Assembly: GCA_044506885.1 (NCBI GenBank)
Contig: JBIQKC010000042.1
Location: forward strand, 1 to 20,969
Length of the DNA: 20,969 nucleotides
Source: Croceibacterium_A sp044506885
GTDB lineage: Bacteria; Pseudomonadota; Alphaproteobacteria; Sphingomonadales; Sphingomonadaceae
Direction of reading: 5' to 3'
This document shows positions 1 to 5,418 of the stretch, one piece after another (within the stretch, counting starts at the first letter, position 1; the number at the start of each line of letters is the position of its first letter). The notes beneath the pieces were generated by a model. That model saw only the letters and a list, made by a program, of their open reading frames with translations. It was not told the origin of the DNA and ran no database searches. A program made the translations under genes and the position numbers.

Positions 1-117
1 CAGGCAATCCTGTGACGCCCAGGCAAGCGCCGGCCCCACCGTCCGCGCATCCCACACAGGCGCAACGTCCGGGCTCGCCGCCGGATAATCACCTGTGCCC
101 TGTCGCCTCCAGCGCAA
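1..117 (-). CDS. Possible 5' end of an unidentified gene running off the left edge
   Basis: The minus strand stays open from about 141 to the left edge in one frame, and the translation reads like a real protein (it includes VWDARTVGPALAWASQDCL). No ATG lies in that frame before an in-frame TGA inside the target duplication. A TTG at 117-115 has GAGG (minus strand) 8 nt upstream and is the most likely start. I do not recognise the family. The insertion sequence begins only 27 bp upstream of this start, so it would separate the gene from its native promoter region, now beyond 2228. Other frames are also open over this short stretch, so the call is weak. Confidence 0.22.
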   Translation of the reverse strand, partial: MRWRRQGTGDYPAASPDVAPVWDARTVGPALAWASQDCL

Positions 118-135
118 AGGCGCAACCTCAATTGC

Positions 136-143
136 AAATCATG
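136..143. repeat. Target-site duplication, left copy (AAATCATG)
   Basis: Direct repeat identical to 2221-2228 and directly abutting the left terminal repeat. Eight bp is the duplication length established for IS1595-family elements. Confidence 0.9.
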
Positions 144-167
144 GGCAATTATATACTTGAGTGAGCA
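144..167 (+). repeat. Left terminal inverted repeat of the IS1595-family element
   Basis: The first 17 bp, GGCAATTATATACTTGA, match the right end perfectly in inverted orientation. Within the next 7 bp five of seven match, giving 22 of 24. Confidence 0.92.
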
Positions 168-234
168 AGGCCAATGTGCGAATCGGAGCGACAACGGACT
201 GGTGCTATTTTCGAGTACCTCCCCTCGGGAGAGG

Positions 235-1044
235 TCACTGGAACTCAGGAATGAAGTCCACAACGATAGTCTTCGTTCTTTCCCTCAATTCGGCGATCAA
301 CTCCGTCACGCCGTAGTTTTGAAATGCCCCGACCTTTTCGAAGGCTACCAAATAGACAGGTTCCATATCTGCATCCAGTTGAGGATGCGGAGGTGTGACT
401 TCGAAGAAGAAGAATTCCTGCTCTACTTCGCTAACTGGAACCGTCGAACCTGGAGGCGTGACCTTTGTGATTTTAACACCGGGAGAATTGCATCTGATTG
501 CGAGCTCTCCCGCGAAACTAGCTACGTGCATCGGCATCAAAAGCAGGCGGTGTTTATCGATCACGTCGAGATAGTGGAGAATGGAAAGCACAGTATTCTC
601 AGGAACGCTCTGCTGAAAAGGCTGGTGCGCTTCAACTCGTTTGAGCGCGCTTGGACTAACGCCATTTACGTATCCGTCATTGACGGCCTGTTCGAATTTC
701 TTCCGCGTCTTTGCGACGGGAAACTGGTTCCGAGCGTGGGGAATACATCGATTCTGCTTCACCAAGGCGACGATAAGATGGTCGAAGATCGATCTGAGGT
801 GATGAATGATTTCCCCTGCAATGATGGGAATGCGATGATCGATCGGAATCTCGCTGCTCACCTTGAACGAATAGCGAGTGCCGTTCGCGTCAAAGTCTTT
901 CGTGATACGGTTGTTGCCTTCGTTTTGACGGATAAACTCGTTGACGAGTCCGTTGAGATACTCGGCACTTTCGTCGGCCCGGTGGAGTTTCGCGGCAATA
1001 TCACGTAGAGGTTCTGGGAACCGAACGATCCTCATGTCTGACAC
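235..1044 (-). CDS. IS passenger gene: uncharacterised protein with an HEPN-like R-x4-H motif
   Basis: I cannot assign a function. The product is about 269 aa, soluble, with no signal peptide or membrane segment. It has the layout of a widespread hypothetical family: a central helix HHLRSIFDHLIVAL, then LHYLDVIDKHR. RSIFDH fits the R-x4-H pattern of HEPN ribonucleases, but that is a short motif and only suggestive. Three starts are possible: TTG at 1050, GTG at 1044 and ATG at 1035. GGGAG lies 7 nt before the GTG, so I prefer it. The ATG would share its CATG with the divergent start at 1034. The gene lies inside the insertion sequence, is not needed for transposition as known, and is visibly poorer in GC (about 50%) than the flanking chromosome, which suggests capture from another genome. 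Confidence 0.75.
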   Translation of the reverse strand: MSDMRIVRFPEPLRDIAAKLHRADESAEYLNGLVNEFIRQNEGNNRITKDFDANGTRYSFKVSSEIPIDHRIPIIAGEIIHHLRSIFDHLIVALVKQNRCIPHARNQFPVAKTRKKFEQAVNDGYVNGVSPSALKRVEAHQPFQQSVPENTVLSILHYLDVIDKHRLLLMPMHVASFAGELAIRCNSPGVKITKVTPPGSTVPVSEVEQEFFFFEVTPPHPQLDADMEPVYLVAFEKVGAFQNYGVTELIAELRERTKTIVVDFIPEFQ

Positions 1045-1195
1045 AAACAAGCTCCCAAGCGAAACCTACTCGGAAGAGGAAACCGAGGCCCGCCGAGAGG
1101 CGGCGCTAAAGCGGATGCTGGCGACTCCCCCCAAGCCGCAGAAAGATACGAAGTCTTCGGGACTTCTCAAGCGCGGACGGCCCGCCAAGCGCTAG
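1034..1195 (+). CDS. IS passenger gene: 53-aa basic protein with AT-hook-like C-terminus
   Basis: The protein starts MSDTNKLPSE, has an acidic then charged helical middle (EEETEARREAALKRML), a TPPKPQKD turn, and ends LLKRGRPAKR. RGRP flanked by lysines and arginines is the core of an AT-hook, a minor-groove DNA-binding motif, so DNA binding is an inference. Small proteins with a similar RRMLxTPPKP core are common hypothetical proteins in alphaproteobacteria, and no function is known to me. It is divergent from the 269-aa passenger and their 5' ends overlap by about 11 bp, so the two must share regulatory DNA. GGGAA lies 13 nt upstream, a weak ribosome site. A longer reading from 941 would run antisense through the neighbour and is not favoured. 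Confidence 0.6.
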   Translation: MSDTNKLPSETYSEEETEARREAALKRMLATPPKPQKDTKSSGLLKRGRPAKR

Positions 1196-1213
1196 GTTTT
1201 CGTCCAGCGCTTG
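1186..1213. terminator. Inverted repeat at the 3' end of the 53-aa gene
   Basis: CAAGCGCT (1186-1193) and AGCGCTTG (1206-1213) form a perfect 8-bp stem with a 12-nt loop overlapping the TAG stop. There is no clear T-run after it, so termination is only possible. It lies between two convergent genes of the element. Confidence 0.3.
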
Positions 1214-1249
1214 CGAGGCGTTCCGAACATGCGGGGGACATTCGCCAGC

Positions 1250-2158
1250 TTAGGCGGCGAGTCTATCAACCCGCCGATAGGTGAGGCGGCGGCCTTCGCC
1301 GCCTTTGAGAATAGCGGCGGCGCGCTCGCCATCGGTCATGTGACGCGTGTTGGCGCGAAGATCGAACTCGGCAAGGTAGCGGCCAAGGTGCGCCTCGCTC
1401 ATGTGGTGGTAGGTGCCGATCACGCCGCGCTTGAAGATCGAGAAGAAGTTTTCTGCGGTGTTGGAGTGCTTGTCGCCATCGGCATACTGGCGGCGCTGGT
1501 GTTCGACCACGCCATGCGAGTTGAAGTGATAGCGCATGTAGGAATAGCCCTTGCCCATGTCGGTCATGAAGTCGCTCTTGCGATCGACATTGGTGTAAAT
1601 CAGGCCCTTGAGCGTCTTGGAATTGATGTTCGGAATGTGGAAGCTGCGAGCGTAACCGCCGCGCTCAACGAGAGTTAGCACGATCTTCTTTTCGGCGGGC
1701 TTGCGGAACGCGCGGTTGCGGGCCTTGCCGCCAACCCAGCTTTCGTCGGCTTCCACGGTCTTTCCGGGGCCGCCTAGCGGACCTTGCGGAGCCGCACCGT
1801 CCATCGCTTCGCGGATACGGTGGCAGAGGAACCATGCGGTCTTGTAGGTGACGCCTAGCATACGCTCCATTTGCTTGGCGCTCATGCCCTTCTTGGACGC
1901 GGCCATGATGTGCGTGGCGAGCAACCACTTGTGCAGGGGAACGTGGCTGCGCTCCATGACCGTGCCGGTGCGAACGGTGAACTTGTCGCGGCAGTCGTTG
2001 CAGAGGAACATGCCTGCCTGCGTCTTGCCGCCCATGCGGCGGACACGATCCGAACCGCAATGCGGGCAGATCACACCGTCCGGCCAGCGCGAGGCTTCGA
2101 TGTGCGCGAGCGCCTTGGCCTCATCGTGAAAGATAGGATTGGTGAGATTGACGTTCAT
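1250..2158 (-). CDS. IS1595-family transposase (ISXO2-like DDE domain)
   Basis: This 302-aa enzyme catalyses cut and strand transfer of the element bounded by 144 and 2220. An N-terminal zinc ribbon is seen as CPHC (residues 31-34) and CNDC (53-56). A helix-turn-helix-like stretch follows (MSAKQMERMLGVTYKTAW, about 92-109). The ISXO2-like catalytic core shows D138 in VEADES, D200 in FMTDMG, and HSNTAENFF near 231-239 supplying the third catalytic position (Asn/Glu in this family), then FKRGVIGTYHH. Length and order fit the family and no frameshift is present. The start is ATG 2158, with AGGGGA 7 nt upstream and a promoter in the terminal repeat. Confidence 0.95.
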   Translation of the reverse strand: MNVNLTNPIFHDEAKALAHIEASRWPDGVICPHCGSDRVRRMGGKTQAGMFLCNDCRDKFTVRTGTVMERSHVPLHKWLLATHIMAASKKGMSAKQMERMLGVTYKTAWFLCHRIREAMDGAAPQGPLGGPGKTVEADESWVGGKARNRAFRKPAEKKIVLTLVERGGYARSFHIPNINSKTLKGLIYTNVDRKSDFMTDMGKGYSYMRYHFNSHGVVEHQRRQYADGDKHSNTAENFFSIFKRGVIGTYHHMSEAHLGRYLAEFDLRANTRHMTDGERAAAILKGGEGRRLTYRRVDRLAA

Positions 2159-2179
2159 GGCTGTTCCCCTGTGGAACCA

Positions 2180-2207
2180 ACCATATACCGCAGGGATGCT
2201 AAGTCAA
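2180..2207 (-). promoter_or_regulatory. Transposase promoter overlapping the right terminal repeat
   Basis: On the minus strand TTGACT (2207-2202) and TATGGT (2185-2180) are separated by 16 bp, and the transposase ATG follows 21 bp later. Because the -35 box lies in the terminal repeat, bound transposase could repress its own synthesis (inference). Confidence 0.55.
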
Positions 2208-2220
2208 GTATATAATTGCC
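2197..2220 (-). repeat. Right terminal inverted repeat of the IS1595-family element
   Basis: Inverted copy of 144-167. This repeat also supplies the -35 hexamer (TTGACT on the minus strand) of the transposase promoter. Confidence 0.92.
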
Positions 2221-2228
2221 AAATCATG
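2221..2228. repeat. Target-site duplication, right copy (AAATCATG)
   Basis: Identical to 136-143 and directly abutting the right terminal repeat. Removing 144-2228 restores the pre-insertion sequence. Confidence 0.9.
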
Positions 2229-2234
2229 CAACGG

Positions 2235-2263
2235 TTGTCATACATTTCGCAATTGCGTAATTT
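2235..2263 (+). promoter_or_regulatory. Sigma70-like promoter of the 27-aa peptide gene
   Basis: TTGTCA (2235-2240), a 17-bp spacer, then TAATTT (2258-2263), in an AT-rich island amid GC-rich DNA. The expected transcription start is near 2270, giving a leader of about 58 nt. The insertion sequence ends 14 bp upstream, leaving the promoter intact. Confidence 0.6.
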
Positions 2264-2327
2264 AATTGCCACCCCCATCTGCCCGCCCGGACGCCGCGAA
2301 TGGCGACCCGATAGCAGGGGAAAACAC

Positions 2328-2411
2328 ATGCGCGCTTTTGTCAGCGCTTTCTTCTCGGCCGTCGCCGCCGTTTCGATCAGCGGCGTGCTGTTCAGCGCCG
2401 TTCTGATCTGA
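2328..2411 (+). CDS. 27-aa hydrophobic single-membrane-span peptide
   Basis: The peptide starts MRAFVSAFFSAVAAV and continues with SISGVLFSAVLI up to the stop. It is almost entirely hydrophobic with one positive charge near the N-terminus, as expected for a small inner-membrane protein or a bare signal-anchor peptide. AGGGGA lies 6 nt before the ATG. The gene has its own promoter (2235-2263) and an intrinsic terminator 24 nt after the stop, so it is a self-contained unit of about 200 nt. I do not recognise the family. A leader peptide, a type I toxin-like peptide and a small structural membrane protein are all possible, and nothing here separates them. The signals around it make real expression more likely than not. 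Confidence 0.6.
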   Translation: MRAFVSAFFSAVAAVSISGVLFSAVLI

Positions 2412-2435
2412 ACGGCCGACGCCAGGAAAAAGCCG

Positions 2436-2471
2436 AAACGCCCGGTTCCGCGAGGAGCCGGGCGTTTTCTT
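2436..2471 (+). terminator. Intrinsic terminator with GCGA tetraloop
   Basis: AAACGCCCGG (2436-2445) pairs with CCGGGCGTTT (2458-2467). The stem continues through four more pairs (one G-T) to a GCGA loop of GNRA type, followed by TTTTCTT. It closes the 27-aa gene and precedes the DUF808 gene. Confidence 0.85.
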
Positions 2472-2541
2472 GTCCCGCTCCCGCTTGCCAACCGGCGCGC
2501 GGGTTGCGAGTGCGGGGCGCGCATTTTCTTCAGGAGTATTC

Positions 2542-3483
2542 ATGTCCGGCGGACTGGTGGCGCTGCTCGACGATGTCGCCATGCTGGCCAGGCTGACTGC
2601 GACGTCGCTCGACGATGTCGCCGGGGCCGCGAGCAAGGCGGGAACCAAGGCCGCGGGGGTAGTGATCGACGATACCGCCGTCACTCCCGGCTATCTCGTC
2701 GGCCTGTCGCCGGCGCGCGAACTGCCGATCATCTGGAAGATCGCCAGGGGCAGCTTGCGCAACAAGCTGCTGTTCATCCTGCCGGCGGCGCTGGCGCTGA
2801 GCGCCTTCGCGCCATGGGCGATCACGCCGCTGCTGATGGTCGGCGGGTCGTACCTGTCGTTCGAGGCGGTGGAGAAGATCTGGCAGGCGCTGACCCATAC
2901 GGGCCACGCCAGGGAAGTCGCCGCGATCGTCGATCCGAAGGAACTGGAGGAACGCCAGGTCGCCGGCGCGGTGCGCACCGACTTCATCCTGTCGGCCGAG
3001 ATCATGGCCATCGCGCTGAGCGAGCTTCCCGGACTCTCGCTGGCGATGCAGGCGGCGGCGCTGGCGGCCGTCGCGATCGTTATCACGCTCGGCGTCTACG
3101 GCACGGTCGCGCTGATCGTGAAGATGGACGATGTCGGCCTGCACCTGCTGCGCGAACACGAAACCACCGCCGTCCGGCGCTTCGGCTACATGCTGGTGCG
3201 CGCGATGCCGAAATTGCTGAGCGGCCTGTCGGTGATCGGCACCGCCGCGATGCTGTGGGTCGGCGGCGGCATCTTCAGCCACGGTCTGGCCGATTTCGGC
3301 GCGGGCGTCGTGCCGCACACGATAGAAGATATCGCCCACGCGGCCGCCGCCGCCATCCCGTTCGCCGGCGCGGCGGTGGAGTGGATCGTCGGCGCGCTGG
3401 GCTCTGCGGTGGTCGGACTCGTGGTCGGCGGCGCGATCGTGGCGGCCCTGCACCTGCTCCCGCGCAAGGGCGCGGCGCACTGA
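2542..3483 (+). CDS. DUF808 / YedI-family inner-membrane protein
   Basis: This 313-aa protein opens with MSGGLVALLDDVAMLARLTA, the typical start of the DUF808 (E. coli YedI) family, then an Asp-rich VVIDDTAVTPGYLVGL segment and several hydrophobic stretches: about 78-105, 165-200, 225-250 and a Gly/Ala-rich C-terminal pair. PPII-like loops and the SFEAVEKIWQ segment are also family-like. The length is normal for the family. Its function is not established; it is a multi-pass inner-membrane protein. The start is ATG 2542 with AGGAG 5 nt upstream. The terminator at 2436-2471 separates it from the upstream peptide gene, so its promoter must lie in or after that hairpin, or it depends on read-through. 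It converges on the gene ending at 3520 with only 36 bp between. Confidence 0.9.
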   Translation: MSGGLVALLDDVAMLARLTATSLDDVAGAASKAGTKAAGVVIDDTAVTPGYLVGLSPARELPIIWKIARGSLRNKLLFILPAALALSAFAPWAITPLLMVGGSYLSFEAVEKIWQALTHTGHAREVAAIVDPKELEERQVAGAVRTDFILSAEIMAIALSELPGLSLAMQAAALAAVAIVITLGVYGTVALIVKMDDVGLHLLREHETTAVRRFGYMLVRAMPKLLSGLSVIGTAAMLWVGGGIFSHGLADFGAGVVPHTIEDIAHAAAAAIPFAGAAVEWIVGALGSAVVGLVVGGAIVAALHLLPRKGAAH

Positions 3484-3519
3484 GGCCTGCTTGCGCCCCG
3501 CCGCGGCGCCCGGCAAAGC

Positions 3520-4320
3520 CTAGCGCGCCAGCGCGATGTAGTCGTTGAACCGGCAATCCGCTCGCGACCTGACCGGGACGAGACTCGTCCGCAACAGACG
3601 CTTGTCGATACCGTGAACGAGGTAGCCGAGGCGCGTCAGGATCGCCCCGATCCCGCCATCGGGCGCGGCCGCGCCGCCCTGGTCCTCAAGCAGGATCGCC
3701 CGCGGCTTCAATCGCCGCAATTCGTCCTCGGCCGTGCGAAAGATCGGTTCCTCAAATCCTTCGACGTCGATCTTCAGCACGTCCACTCGCTCGATCGCTT
3801 GCAGCGTCTTGTCCGCGGCCGCCACCGGGACTTCGGTTTCGCCGTCGCCCGTTATTCGCGACGCGCCGCGATTGGCCGCGTTGACATGGAAGCGCAGTTT
3901 CCCGTCGCGATCGGCAAGCCCTATCGGATAGACGCGCGCCCGCTCCCCGAACTGCGACATGTTCTTTCCCAGCAGGTCCACGACGCCGGGCTGCGGCTCG
4001 ACGCAGATCGCCCGGCTCCGTTCGACGTTGGCCAGGAATACCGCCGAATAATAGCCGATGTTCGCCCCTATATCGAGCAGCACATCCCCCGGCCTCGCCT
4101 GGTCGAGCAGGACCTGCACCACCGATCGGTCGAACCTGCCCGAAAGCAGGATGTGCCGCCCGATCAGGTCGTCCGCATAGACATGCATTGCGAACCCGTC
4201 GCTGGTCTGCGCAATCCGTTCCCCCGAACCCAGATCGACCGCTTTGGCATACTTGTCGATTATCCGGCCGGAACCGTTTGCAAACGGCCAATTGCGAGCG
4301 ACGAAGGCGACTGGAAGCAT
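3520..4320 (-). CDS. FkbM-family SAM-dependent methyltransferase
   Basis: The 266-aa product has the class I methyltransferase core. VLLDIGANIGYYSAVF (about 81-96) is the glycine-rich SAM loop, CVEPQP (about 106-111) the acidic strand-2 end, and VDVLKIDVEGFEE (about 179-191) the FkbM hallmark. FkbM enzymes usually methylate a hydroxyl of a sugar or secondary metabolite; the substrate here cannot be read. The start is uncertain. ATG 4320 is given, but the frame stays open to a TTG at 4356 with AGGGG 11 nt upstream, which would add a hydrophobic N-terminus (RLVIWVL). The gene follows the phytase by 42-78 nt on the same strand and is probably the last gene of that operon. A functional link to phytate use is not obvious. 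Confidence 0.85.
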   Translation of the reverse strand: MLPVAFVARNWPFANGSGRIIDKYAKAVDLGSGERIAQTSDGFAMHVYADDLIGRHILLSGRFDRSVVQVLLDQARPGDVLLDIGANIGYYSAVFLANVERSRAICVEPQPGVVDLLGKNMSQFGERARVYPIGLADRDGKLRFHVNAANRGASRITGDGETEVPVAAADKTLQAIERVDVLKIDVEGFEEPIFRTAEDELRRLKPRAILLEDQGGAAAPDGGIGAILTRLGYLVHGIDKRLLRTSLVPVRSRADCRFNDYIALAR

Positions 4321-4398
4321 GGGCAGGACCCATATCACGAGCCGGAACCGCGGCAAATCGCGTCCGGCCCCTGTCTCGATTCGAGCCGCCGCCGCCCG

Positions 4399-5418
4399 TC
4401 AGTCGATACCCAGCGCGGCCTTGATTGCGGCCCACGACACCAGCTTGAAGTTCTGCGCCCTCGGCTCGTTCCTGCCGTCCTGCGCCACGAACAGCCCGCC
4501 GGGGAACTGCGGCCCGAAGTCGCCCGCGACCAGCTCTATGCCGTCGGTTTCCTCGACCGAGCCATATGCCCCTTCGGCGATGCGGAAGCGGCCCACCGGC
4601 GTCATGTCCGGAAGGCGGAACACGGCGAAGGCGTTGTCGCCCTGGCTCGACGCCACCAGCCAGCCGCCGTCCGCGCCTTCGGGCGCCAGCGCCAGCCCTT
4701 CGACGTCGGCCACCAGGTAGCGATTGTCCACCGGGGCCACGATCGTCCCCTCGACCTGCTCCGCGCCGAAGCGCCAGATGCCGGCGTTCTCTTCCCCGAC
4801 ATAGAGCGTGCCGTCGCGCGGATCGGCCACGCAGCCTTCGATCTGGGTCGGGATCTTGCGCGTGCGCAAGTGATCGGCCAGCACGCCGCCGCGCGGGAAG
4901 GTCAGGCGGTATTCCTCCACCGTCCCGTCCTTGAGCGCGGAAAAGGCATGGACCGCGTCGCCGTCGCGGCGCAGGCAGAAGCCGTAGCCTTCCCCCTTGC
5001 CGCCCGGCAAGGCGCCCATCAGCGTCAGCGCGCCGCTGGCCTTGTCCATGGTCCATACGCGCAGCATGGCTTCGGTCTCGTCGTTGCGGTCGCTGGCGAT
5101 CACGATCACCCGGCCGTCCGGCAGTTCGGTCAGATCGACGTTGTTGATCCGCCCCGATGTTTCGCTGAACAGCGTGCGGCCGGTCAGGTCGTAGACGTGC
5201 AGCCCGGCTTTCTTGTCGGTGCCGACGATCCGGCTCGCCGCCGGATCGGCCGCGTTGCGCCAGATCGCCGGGTCGTCCGCCGCATCCTCGCCGCCGCCGG
5301 TGCCGACCGGATCGGTTTCCTCGACCGCGGTGACCGCGACCGGGGGCAGGCCCACCGGTCCGGTGGTGGCGCAACCCGCCAGCAGGGCGCAGAGCGAAAC
5401 AGTGGCCAGCGCGCGCAT
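4399..5418 (-). CDS. Beta-propeller phytase, lipoprotein (3-phytase family)
   Basis: The 339-aa enzyme releases phosphate from phytate (inositol hexakisphosphate), needing calcium in this family. LCALLAGC at 9-16 is a lipobox with Cys16 as the lipidated residue, so the enzyme should be anchored to the outer membrane or periplasmic face. Family motifs occur in order: EDAADDPAIW (44-53), GTDKKAGLHVYDLTG (66-80), GRINNVDL (89-96), then IEGCVAD, LYVGEENAGIWRF, DVEGLAL, DGIEL and FPGGLFVAQDG. Together these are the usual six-bladed propeller of this phytase family, at normal length. The ATG at 5418 overlaps the receptor stop codon (TGATG), so translation is coupled to the TonB receptor upstream. 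A Pho-box-like site at 8317-8334 suggests induction by phosphate starvation. Confidence 0.93.
   Translation of the reverse strand: MRALATVSLCALLAGCATTGPVGLPPVAVTAVEETDPVGTGGGEDAADDPAIWRNAADPAASRIVGTDKKAGLHVYDLTGRTLFSETSGRINNVDLTELPDGRVIVIASDRNDETEAMLRVWTMDKASGALTLMGALPGGKGEGYGFCLRRDGDAVHAFSALKDGTVEEYRLTFPRGGVLADHLRTRKIPTQIEGCVADPRDGTLYVGEENAGIWRFGAEQVEGTIVAPVDNRYLVADVEGLALAPEGADGGWLVASSQGDNAFAVFRLPDMTPVGRFRIAEGAYGSVEETDGIELVAGDFGPQFPGGLFVAQDGRNEPRAQNFKLVSWAAIKAALGID

Larger units (their letters stand above)
144..2220 (-). mobile_element. Complete IS1595-family (ISXO2-like) insertion sequence with passenger genes
   Basis: Both ends are visible. The left end begins GGCAATTATATACTTGA at 144 and the right end is its exact reverse complement ending at 2220. 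The match continues less perfectly to 22 of 24 bp. Immediately outside, AAATCATG occurs at 136-143 and again at 2221-2228, an 8-bp target duplication, the size known for this family. The element is 2077 bp, roughly twice the minimum needed for its 302-aa transposase. The extra length carries two other genes. The transposase is intact and the duplication is perfect, so the insertion looks recent and possibly still mobile. It sits in an intergenic region just upstream of a sigma70-like promoter at 2235. Confidence 0.93.

Noticed and set aside
941..1033. Longer start for the 53-aa passenger protein
   Set aside because: The added residues only mirror the antisense passenger gene. The ATG at 1034 gives the family-like beginning.
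3484..3519. Terminator between the DUF808 and FkbM genes
   Set aside because: The 36-bp spacer is GC-rich with small self-complementary bits, but there is no stable stem and no T-run.
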